Of a stretch of DNA of 13,670 nucleotides, positions 8,835 to 13,670 are shown piece after piece; position 1 is the first letter of the stretch; every line of letters starts with the position of its first letter. The notes beneath the pieces are model-generated. The model saw nothing but the letters and a program-made list of their open reading frames with translations. It was not told the DNA's origin and searched no databases. Source of the stretch: JAWXCH01 sp034440595 (GTDB taxonomy: Bacteria; Planctomycetota; Planctomycetia; Pirellulales; JALHPA01); NCBI GenBank assembly GCA_034440595.1, contig JAWXCH010000141.1:1-13670 (forward strand). Reading direction: 5' to 3'. Both the position numbers and the translations under genes were made by a program.

Positions 8835-8857
8835 CACTGGCGGAGCCAGTGGCACAC
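8835..8857 (-). repeat. Dispersed palindromic repeat, copy 2
   Basis: On the minus strand it reads GTGTGCCACTGGC-TCC-GCCAGTG, with a perfect 7-bp stem. It is identical to copy 3 (11350-11372) outside the 3-base loop. It lies downstream of both flanking genes. Confidence 0.75.
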
Positions 8858-8873
8858 AATTTTTTTTAAAGCG

Positions 8874-9647
8874 CTAGACCGGTGCCGGGGATTCCGGGCC
8901 AAACAAAAACGACATCAAGTCGCGGGTGCCGAGCATCTTGGTGCTGGTGAATAGCTCACCCGCCAAGTACCCGGCTGTTGATCCGACATGCATTCCGATG
9001 GCCTGCACGCGGTCGATGACGTGTGCCTTGGTGGGTGGAAACTGCGTTTCATAGCAGCGGACGGCGGCCAGTTTCATTTGCATCGTGTCGCTGATGTCGA
9101 CGACCAGGTGCCCTTCACCGGGGGGCAGCCCGAGCGAATTGAATTCCAGTGTGTAATATAGATATGCCTGGATCGGATGGACCGGCAGATGATCGAACTG
9201 GGCATCCCACTTGGTTAAGCGGGAATAGAACACTGCCGCGTCGGTGATTTGCATGGCCTGATAGTGGTCGGGCGAGGCCAAGGGAGTTTTCTCGCCAAAG
9301 CCAAGCACCAGCCGCGGGCGATAGCGGCGAAAGACCTTGGCCAGGGCCACGCGTGTTTCAAAACTGTCGAACAGTCGGCGGTTTGGCAATTCTAGCTGCA
9401 CGCGGACCTGCACACCCAGTGCCGCTGCCGCACGTTTCGCCTCTTCCAGGCGGACATGTGGCCCGGGCGAAAGCGGCGTTGGTTCACCGTCGGTCAAATC
9501 GACAATGCCGACGCGGTACCCTTGCTGTACAAGCTTTGCCAAGGTTCCACCACAGGCGATCTCGACATCGTCCGGATGAGCACCAACGGCAATCACGTCA
9601 AGCTGCGGTTCTTCTGGGCGAGGCTGGTCGACAGGTGCTGCGGACAT
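8874..9647 (-). CDS. bshB1: PIG-L/LmbE-family zinc deacetylase, BshB1-like
   Basis: A 257-residue N-acetylglucosaminyl deacetylase-like protein. BshB1 removes the acetyl group from GlcNAc-malate in bacillithiol synthesis. The zinc motif AHPDDVE is at residues 23-29 (H24 and D27 as ligands, D26 the likely base), and the third ligand H128 is in SPDHYQA. Further BshB1-like segments are VDLTDGE (49-55), RLEEAKRAAAALGV (66-79), LELPNRRL (85-92), RRYRPRLV (107-114) and VVDIS, which follow the order in Bacillus BshB1. No signal peptide or membrane segment is seen, so it is cytosolic. Start ATG 9647 has GGAAG about 11 nt upstream. It lies 60 bp after cobL on the same strand and is probably cotranscribed. 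No other bacillithiol gene is in the window, so other amino-sugar substrates remain possible; family is secure, substrate is not. Confidence 0.85.
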   Translation of the reverse strand: MSAAPVDQPRPEEPQLDVIAVGAHPDDVEIACGGTLAKLVQQGYRVGIVDLTDGEPTPLSPGPHVRLEEAKRAAAALGVQVRVQLELPNRRLFDSFETRVALAKVFRRYRPRLVLGFGEKTPLASPDHYQAMQITDAAVFYSRLTKWDAQFDHLPVHPIQAYLYYTLEFNSLGLPPGEGHLVVDISDTMQMKLAAVRCYETQFPPTKAHVIDRVQAIGMHVGSTAGYLAGELFTSTKMLGTRDLMSFLFGPESPAPV

Positions 9648-9707
9648 AACGAACTATTCTTCCAGGGACACAACTATCAGGGATATTCTGACCATGAATG
9701 CCGATCG

Positions 9708-10955
9708 CTAACGAGGCTTAGTCACCGCCAGCAGAAAGGTGGGATTGAGTGCCTCGAACCGGACGCGCTCCAATTGATATGTCCCGCGGGCAATATTGAT
9801 CATCCAGACCTGCACATCGGGCACACGTTTTCGCAGCGTCTCCTCAACAGCCGCCAGATTTTCAATCCCACCGACATTGGCGACCAGCCGGCCCCCCGGT
9901 TGGAGTCGCTCAAAAGCCAACTCGACCAGACGGCGCAGGTCGCGGCTGCTGCCGCCGAGGAAAATCGCGTTTGGGTCCGGCAAGTCGGCCCAGGCGTCGG
10001 GGGCATGACCAAGCACCGGCTTGACATTCTTCAATTGGAAACGCTCGGAGTTGGTTTCGATAAGCTGATAGTCGGCCACATCCATTTCAATGGCATAGGT
10101 CGTCCCTTCGGGAGCAATCTGAGCGGCCTCAATCGAGACCGACCCGCTACCCGCACCGATGTCCCAAACGATGCTGTCGCGTTGCAAAGACATTTGCGCC
10201 AGCGCGATGGCGCGGACCTCGCTAGTGGTCAACAGGCCATGCTTGGGTCGCGTCTGCAAAAACAACTCGTCAGGATTGCCAAACATCCGGCGACCGTCCA
10301 GCTCAGCGGGCTGATCTGGCTGATCCGCATCGCGCACCAGAATCATCACATTCAACGGCGAGAACTCTTCGTTCAGCAGATCAGACAGCTCGCCTTGCGT
10401 GACACGTTCATCGGGTGAGCCGAGATTTTCGCAAACATAGACCGAAAAATAATCGATCCGATTGGCCAGGAGTGCCTTGATTACGCTGGAAGGTGGAAAA
10501 TCGCTGCTGGTAAACAAACCAACCTTGTCAGCAATCCGGATCTTTTCCAGAACATGTTCCAGCGAATGATTCGCAAGATTGGTCAGGTAAGCGTCCTCCC
10601 AGCTTTCCTTCACGCGCGCAAAGGCAAGCTGCATGCTACTGACATGCGGGATCACCTCAAAGCGATTCTTGCCGAGCTTGTCGCACAGAAACCGTGCCAC
10701 TCCGTAGAACAGCGGATCTCCTGAGGCGAGCACCACAATCGACTTGTTACCGGCCGCTTCGATCTGAGCGACCACTTCGCTGAGATTGGCACCGACGCCT
10801 AGCCGGCGCTGCTTGCTGGCCGGGACCAGCGCCAGCGTGGACTCGGGACCGATCAACAAGTCGGCCTGCTGAATAAACTGTCGCGCTGTGGCGGTCAGCC
10901 CATCGAGGCCATCGTCGCCAATGCCGATAATCTGGATCTTTGAAGAAGCAGGCAA
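9708..10955 (-). CDS. cobL: Precorrin-6Y C5,15-methyltransferase (decarboxylating), CbiE-CbiT fusion
   Basis: A bifunctional SAM-dependent enzyme of corrin-ring (vitamin B12) synthesis that methylates C5 and C15 and decarboxylates the C12 acetate side chain. Residues 5 to about 200 form the CbiE tetrapyrrole methylase domain (IQIIGIGDDGLDGLT at the start, SGDPLFYG near 77-84). The C-terminal half is a CbiT class I methyltransferase domain, with WDIGAGSGSVSIEAA at about 260-275 and FLGGSSRDL and LQPGGRLVANV further on. I place the start at TTG 10955, preceded by AGGCGG 6 nt away (plus-strand 10962-10967). This gives 415 residues, a normal CobL length. An upstream extension to 11252 stays open but would translate through an intrinsic terminator and has no homology-like sequence. 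A promoter lies just upstream. The gene stands apart from other cobalamin genes here, and no B12 riboswitch was recognised. Confidence 0.93.
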   Translation of the reverse strand: MPASSKIQIIGIGDDGLDGLTATARQFIQQADLLIGPESTLALVPASKQRRLGVGANLSEVVAQIEAAGNKSIVVLASGDPLFYGVARFLCDKLGKNRFEVIPHVSSMQLAFARVKESWEDAYLTNLANHSLEHVLEKIRIADKVGLFTSSDFPPSSVIKALLANRIDYFSVYVCENLGSPDERVTQGELSDLLNEEFSPLNVMILVRDADQPDQPAELDGRRMFGNPDELFLQTRPKHGLLTTSEVRAIALAQMSLQRDSIVWDIGAGSGSVSIEAAQIAPEGTTYAIEMDVADYQLIETNSERFQLKNVKPVLGHAPDAWADLPDPNAIFLGGSSRDLRRLVELAFERLQPGGRLVANVGGIENLAAVEETLRKRVPDVQVWMINIARGTYQLERVRFEALNPTFLLAVTKPR

Positions 10956-11030
10956 GTGTTTCCGCCTATGGGGTTGGAGAAACCGCGACTCGCACTGGCA
11001 ATCGCCAGCCTGCGCCGCATCGCAGTTGCG

Positions 11031-11059
11031 ATTGTAAGAAATCGAGCGACGGCTGAAAA
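11031..11059 (-). promoter_or_regulatory. Predicted promoter of cobL
   Basis: Read on the minus strand: TTTTCA (plus 11054-11059; 4 of 6), a 17-bp spacer, TACAAT (plus 11031-11036; 5 of 6). Transcription would start near 11024, giving a leader of about 70 nt. This leader contains a small hairpin, CTGGC-AATC-GCCAG (plus-strand 10995-11008). The site lies between the upstream terminator and the cobL start, which supports it. Confidence 0.5.
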
Positions 11060-11114
11060 GCAGAGAACCGGCGGGAGGCGTGAGATACGCCAGCAGTTTC
11101 TGCCACCATCGTTC

Positions 11115-11153
11115 AAAAAAGAAAGGCCGAACCTGGTTGGGTTCGGCCTTTCT
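11115..11153 (-). terminator. Strong intrinsic terminator, minus strand
   Basis: AGAAAGGCCGAACC (11120-11133) and GGTTCGGCCTTTCT (11140-11153) form a perfect 14-bp stem with a 6-nt loop. On the minus strand the stem is followed at once by a T-run (complement of A11115-11119). It ends transcripts from the erpA direction and separates them from cobL. There is no plus-strand gene just upstream. Confidence 0.88.
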
Positions 11154-11167
11154 CGTGAGCCAGCCGA

Positions 11168-11221
11168 GCGAGCGGCAAGCGCTGCTTGCCGTGGTCGCCA
11201 AGATAAATCTTGGCGGCTCGC
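11168..11221 (-). other. Perfect three-way-junction fold in the region 3' of erpA
   Basis: GCGAGC (11168-11173) pairs with GCTCGC (11216-11221). Between them lie two perfect hairpins: GGCAAGC-GCT-GCTTGCC (11174-11190) and CGCCAAGA-TAAA-TCTTGGCG (11196-11215). The only unpaired junction bases are GTGGT (11191-11195). The fold is possible on either strand. It sits 14 bp before the 11115-11153 terminator in the minus direction, so it would be in the erpA 3' RNA. It may be a REP-like DNA element or a stable RNA end; strand is assigned by that context. Confidence 0.6.
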
Positions 11222-11349
11222 CTGGACAATGCTTGTTTCTGCGCAGTAGCACAGAAGGCTTGGTGCCGCCACTGCACTAGTCCGTCTGCCTTGCAGCACG
11301 AACCTTTGCCGTAGCGGCGATGAATTGTCAGCACAGCTAATATTATTTG

Positions 11350-11372
11350 CACTGGCAAAGCCAGTGGCACAC
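11350..11372 (-). repeat. Dispersed palindromic repeat, copy 3
   Basis: On the minus strand it reads GTGTGCCACTGGC-TTT-GCCAGTG, a perfect 7-bp hairpin 11 nt after the erpA stop. Apart from the loop it is identical to 8835-8857. It has no T-run, so it is not a classical terminator. Confidence 0.75.
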
Positions 11373-11383
11373 AAATAGTCAGA

Positions 11384-11716
11384 TTACGCTTGAAATGAAC
11401 TGCCGCAGCCGCAGGACTTGGTCGCGTTCGGGTTTTCAAACGTGAACCCACGCTTTTCCAAACCTTCGTAAAAATCGACTGTCGTACCATCCAGGTACAG
11501 GGCGCTCTTCTTATCGACTACTACGCTGACCCCGTGGTGTTCGTACTTCGAGTCGACCTTGGGGTCAAAATTGGTATCAAAGCCCAGGGCATAGCTGAAT
11601 CCGCTGCAACCGCCGCCAGCCACTCCGACTCGCAGGAGCGTATCCTTCTCCATCTTCTGGTCTTCGATGATCTTCAGAACTTCTTGGGCGGCTCGCTCAG
11701 ACAAGATGACTGCCAT
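11384..11716 (-). CDS. erpA: A-type iron-sulfur cluster carrier, ErpA-like
   Basis: A 110-residue HesB/IscA-family protein that carries Fe-S clusters from the assembly scaffold to target apoproteins in the cytosol. The three cluster-binding cysteines are present: C37 in GGGCSGF, and C102 and C104 in the C-terminal SCGCGSSF. NPNATKSCGCGSSF resembles ErpA more than IscA, but IscA or SufA function cannot be excluded. Length is normal for the family. Start ATG 11716 has AGGAG about 11 nt upstream; an ATG ten bases earlier is out of frame. It appears monocistronic: a promoter lies upstream, and a terminator lies 230 nt beyond the stop. No isc or suf genes are nearby. Confidence 0.93.
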   Translation of the reverse strand: MAVILSERAAQEVLKIIEDQKMEKDTLLRVGVAGGGCSGFSYALGFDTNFDPKVDSKYEHHGVSVVVDKKSALYLDGTTVDFYEGLEKRGFTFENPNATKSCGCGSSFQA

Positions 11717-11804
11717 GGTTGGTCATACTCCTAATAAATTAGCGGTTGGCAATAAAAAGCGGTGACTTACTGGCAATTGCTTTTTCGCAATGCTATCTGT
11801 GTAA

Positions 11805-11810
11805 ATTATA
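11805..11810 (-). promoter_or_regulatory. -10 box of the erpA promoter
   Basis: A perfect TATAAT on the minus strand (ATTATA on plus) lies about 90 bp before the erpA start. The upstream sequence is T-rich (CTTTTCTTTTTCTGG), without a clear -35 hexamer at 16-18 bp. A small hairpin, ATTGC-TTTTTC-GCAAT (plus 11776-11791), falls in the leader. Confidence 0.5.
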
Positions 11811-11990
11811 CCATCGGCCAGAAAAAGAAAAGGTCGCCGCTTAAATTTGGCTCTTCAGGCTAAATCTGGCTAAATGGGCCACAAGCTCTACTAATTCGTC
11901 AAATCAGGCACAAATTCTCATCAATTCGGAACGAATCTCTGCTCCGCAATGCCCTCGAAGTGTATACCGCCGAGGCGCCAGTTGCTTACT

Positions 11991-12050
11991 TGGCCCCCGG
12001 CTTTGGATCCCGAGTTGCTTAGTTAACCGGGCCACATTGCGGCGGTTAAC
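11991..12050. other. Overlapping alternative hairpins in the erpA to DUF2071-gene gap
   Basis: Within the 500-bp stretch 11717-12216, which holds no supported gene, GTTAACCG (12022-12029) pairs with CGGTTAAC (12043-12050; 13-nt loop). CCGGGCCA (12027-12034) can instead pair with TGGCCCCCGG (11991-12000; two C bulged). The two stems share bases 12027-12029 and are mutually exclusive. It lies about 170 nt before the gene at 12217. Function is unknown; it could be an operator, an attenuator or a decayed repeat. Confidence 0.35.
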
Positions 12051-12216
12051 GGCAAAGTTTTGCACAATCAATTTTTGCGGTTCTGTCACACTGAGGTAGC
12101 TGCCGTGTATGGATAGAACAGGGACATGACTAGCCACCAAACCGCGATCAGGACACGGAGCCTGACGGTGGCCTGGGTGGCGTTCAGAATGCAAACCACA
12201 CAAAGCGAGTTCTGCC

Positions 12217-13029
12217 ATGAACATTCAATTTCCATTACGCAGCAGCCCTTTCATGACCGCTCGCTGGGAGCAGTTGATCCTGTTGAACTATCGCTGCCCG
12301 GAGGAGCTATTGGCTCCCTTGGTTCCGCAGGGGACCGAGCTGGACCCTTGGCACGGTCAGCACTATGTCAGTTTGGTGGGGTTCATGTTCCGCGACGCGC
12401 GGCTGTTCGGCCTGCCAATTCCGTTTCATGGCAGCTTTGAAGAGGTCAACCTTCGCTTCTATATTCGACGCCGCATGGAAGACGGCACCTGGCGACGTGG
12501 GGTGGTATTCATTCGCGAGCTGGTGGCGAAACCAGCCGTCACGTTTGTCGCCAAAAGGGTCTACAACGAGTCGTACTTCACTGTTCCGATGAACCATCGG
12601 ATTGCCAACGAGCCGAATGGTCAACAGAGTATTGAGTACGGTTTGCAGTATCAGGGGAATTCTTATCGCGTTGGTGCGACAGTTACCGGAGAGCCAGCGA
12701 TTCCGGTGGCTGGATCTCTGGCAGAATACATTACCGAGCACTACTGGGGCTACACACGGCAGCGCGACGGTGGAACGTGTGAATACGAAGTGCAGCACCC
12801 GCAATGGCCGGTCTGGAATCCAGAGGAATGGTTTTTGACTGGACCGATGACAGGTCTGTACGGGGCAGGTTTGGGAGGAGTTCTCAGCGGGGAGCCGGAG
12901 TCAGTGCTGGTGTCGCCCGGTTCGGCGGTCAAGGTCTATCGCGGCCACCGCCTGCCAACGGAGACGGCGGCACATGCTTCAACAGTTCGACGCAATGCGA
13001 CCCCAAAGAAATCGTTGCCATGCGGTTGA
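12217..13029 (+). CDS. DUF2071 (YqjF-like) family protein
   Basis: A 270-residue protein of the DUF2071/YqjF family, whose biochemical role is not established. Family-like features in order: an opening MTARWEQLILLNYRCPEELL (13-32), LVPQGTELDPWHGQHYVSLVGFMFRDARLFGLPIPFHG (about 35-72), EEVNLRFYIRR (about 74-84) and GVVFIRELV (about 95-103). The last 25 or so residues (THAAS-like, Arg/Lys-rich) look like an unconserved tail. No signal peptide is present, so it is probably cytosolic. Start ATG 12217 has only a weak ribosome site (AGCGAG, about 10 nt upstream). It stands alone, divergent from erpA, and neither a clear promoter nor a terminator was found. Confidence 0.82.
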   Translation: MNIQFPLRSSPFMTARWEQLILLNYRCPEELLAPLVPQGTELDPWHGQHYVSLVGFMFRDARLFGLPIPFHGSFEEVNLRFYIRRRMEDGTWRRGVVFIRELVAKPAVTFVAKRVYNESYFTVPMNHRIANEPNGQQSIEYGLQYQGNSYRVGATVTGEPAIPVAGSLAEYITEHYWGYTRQRDGGTCEYEVQHPQWPVWNPEEWFLTGPMTGLYGAGLGGVLSGEPESVLVSPGSAVKVYRGHRLPTETAAHASTVRRNATPKKSLPCG

Positions 13030-13174
13030 GCGCACTGCATTGGCCATCGGGCTGTATCGTTTTGAGGCGCGAACTGGCCGGATATGACGGATGCACGGCC
13101 GCGCAACCGCGTTCCGCTTTGCGGCCTAATGGTCAGCGCGACCGGCTATTCATTCTTGAGCTAGGATTTCTAAA

Positions 13175-13202
13175 GAACGCGCGCACAGGGGCGCGATCGT
13201 TC
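13175..13202 (+). promoter_or_regulatory. GC-rich hairpin upstream of the His-rich gene
   Basis: GAACG-CGCGC (13175-13184) pairs with GCGCG-AT-CGTTC (13191-13202) around a 6-nt loop, ten base pairs with one 2-nt bulge. It lies 34 nt before the ATG at 13237. No T-run follows, so it is more likely a leader element or operator than a terminator. Confidence 0.4.
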
Positions 13203-13236
13203 ATTTCCCTTCCTATCCTAATTCAGGTGCATATCT

Positions 13237-13670
13237 ATGTTGCGATCTCGCGCATTGACCGTGGCCATAACCACGATTGTTTTGTTTACGGCCCATAACG
13301 TATTTGCTCGTGGCGGCGGACACGGCGGCGGAGGACACCACGGAGGAGGTCATCATGCAGGTGGCCATCACGGTGGAGAACACCACAGCAGTCACCATCA
13401 CAGTAGCCATCATCATGCCAGTCACCACAGCGATCATCACCACCACGGATATCATCATCACGATTCTCACTTTGCGCACCACGACCGACCGTTCACACAC
13501 GGTTGGTATGGCCACCACGGCTACGGTTGGGGAGGCTGGGGGGGTGGCTGGGGCAACTACTGGGCACCGGCTGCCATCGGTGGTGCCGCTACCTGGCTAG
13601 GGATGGAAGCGCTGGCCCCAGCGACCGGCGGTTACACGCCACTGGCTGTGAATACGGTTGACAACACGAC
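13237..13670 (+). CDS. Exported histidine/glycine-rich protein, 3'-truncated by the window edge
   Basis: Open from ATG 13237 to the window end (144 codons seen). AGGTG lies 7 nt upstream (13225-13229). Residues 1-24 are a signal peptide (basic MLRSR, hydrophobic core, VFA|RG cleavage), so the product is exported. Residues 25-48 are Gly/His-rich and 49-88 are His/Ser-rich. I count 28 histidines in residues 29-88. A Gly/Trp/Tyr-rich part follows (GWYGHHGYGWGGWGGGWGNYW, split around 89-109), then a more ordinary Ala/Gly/Pro-rich segment. Clustered histidines suggest binding of Zn, Ni or Cu in the envelope, which is inference. The two other open frames over this stretch are low-complexity shadows. 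No family is recognised. Confidence 0.85.
   Translation, partial: MLRSRALTVAITTIVLFTAHNVFARGGGHGGGGHHGGGHHAGGHHGGEHHSSHHHSSHHHASHHSDHHHHGYHHHDSHFAHHDRPFTHGWYGHHGYGWGGWGGGWGNYWAPAAIGGAATWLGMEALAPATGGYTPLAVNTVDNT

Larger units (their letters stand above)
8783..8867 (+). terminator. Probable terminator of the second TPR gene built from inverted repeats
   Basis: GTGTGCCACTGG (8783-8794) pairs perfectly with CCAGTGGCACAC (8846-8857), and T8 follows at 8860-8867. A shorter internal hairpin, CACTGGC-GGA-GCCAGTG (8835-8851), competes with the long pairing. It sits between convergent genes, 30 nt after the TPR stop. The long loop and the gap between the short hairpin and the T-run make it an unusual intrinsic terminator, so termination is inferred. 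Confidence 0.55.

Noticed and set aside
10956..11030. Cobalamin riboswitch before cobL
   Set aside because: The leader is short and I see no B12-box-like sequence. GCCACTG in the palindromic repeats resembles part of that motif, but only inside a small unrelated hairpin.
11120..11153. tRNA-like GGTTCGG element
   Set aside because: The sequence is one continuous 14-bp hairpin with a T-run; no cloverleaf or acceptor stem can be drawn.
10956..11252. 99-residue N-terminal extension of CobL
   Set aside because: It would read through a 14-bp-stem intrinsic terminator and a likely promoter, has no family-like sequence, and a TTG with a good ribosome site explains a normal-length protein.
11904..12224. 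106-residue minus-strand reading frame antisense to the DUF2071 gene start
   Set aside because: It covers the intergenic region and the opposite gene's start, has no clear ribosome site, and its composition looks random apart from a faint helix-turn-helix-like stretch.
12126..12440. Small + strand gene overlapping the start of the DUF2071 gene
   Set aside because: Most of its length is another frame of the DUF2071 gene, and it lacks a ribosome site and a conserved look.
13213..13600. Val/Met/Thr-rich reading frames on both strands over the histidine-rich gene
   Set aside because: They are low-complexity shadows of the CAC/CAT repeat. The frame from 13237 has a signal peptide and a ribosome site.

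Overview
The window looks like chromosomal DNA of a planctomycete, probably a Pirellula/Rhodopirellula-like member of the Pirellulales. This is an inference from gene style: very large secreted TPR proteins with an HCFGC motif, long intergenic spaces, dispersed short palindromes, moderate-to-high GC and single-gene transcription units. No marker gene proves it. No phage, integrase, transposase, CRISPR array, rRNA or tRNA was seen.

Layout, left to right. (1) The 3' part of speA (biosynthetic arginine decarboxylase), cut by the window start. (2) Two long tandem genes on the + strand (1916-5119 and 5459-8752) encoding paralogous exported TPR-repeat proteins of about 1,070 and 1,100 residues. Each has its own promoter-like site, and the 5' leaders still align with each other, so the ancestral duplication carried its control region along. 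(3) A convergent junction holding two inverted copies of a GTGTGCCACTGG-type palindrome plus a T-run, probably a terminator. (4) A minus-strand pair: cobL (fused CbiE-CbiT corrin methyltransferase, TTG start at 10955) followed 60 bp downstream by a PIG-L/BshB1-like deacetylase. (5) A 430-bp region between cobL and erpA packed with hairpins: a cobL promoter, a strong minus-strand intrinsic terminator, a perfect three-way-junction fold, and a third copy of the palindrome. (6) erpA, an A-type Fe-S carrier, on the minus strand with a TATAAT box. (7) A 500-bp gap with one hairpin switch-like structure, then a DUF2071 (YqjF-like) gene on the + strand. (8) The start of an exported histidine/glycine-rich protein that runs off the window end.

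Most genes appear to be independent housekeeping or accessory functions: polyamine synthesis, corrinoid synthesis, thiol or sugar deacetylation, Fe-S delivery. No pathway joins them all. The most distinctive content is the TPR pair with duplicated leader and diverged cysteine motifs, the structured 3' region of erpA, and the palindromic repeat family. All readings are by eye; no database search or folding program was run.
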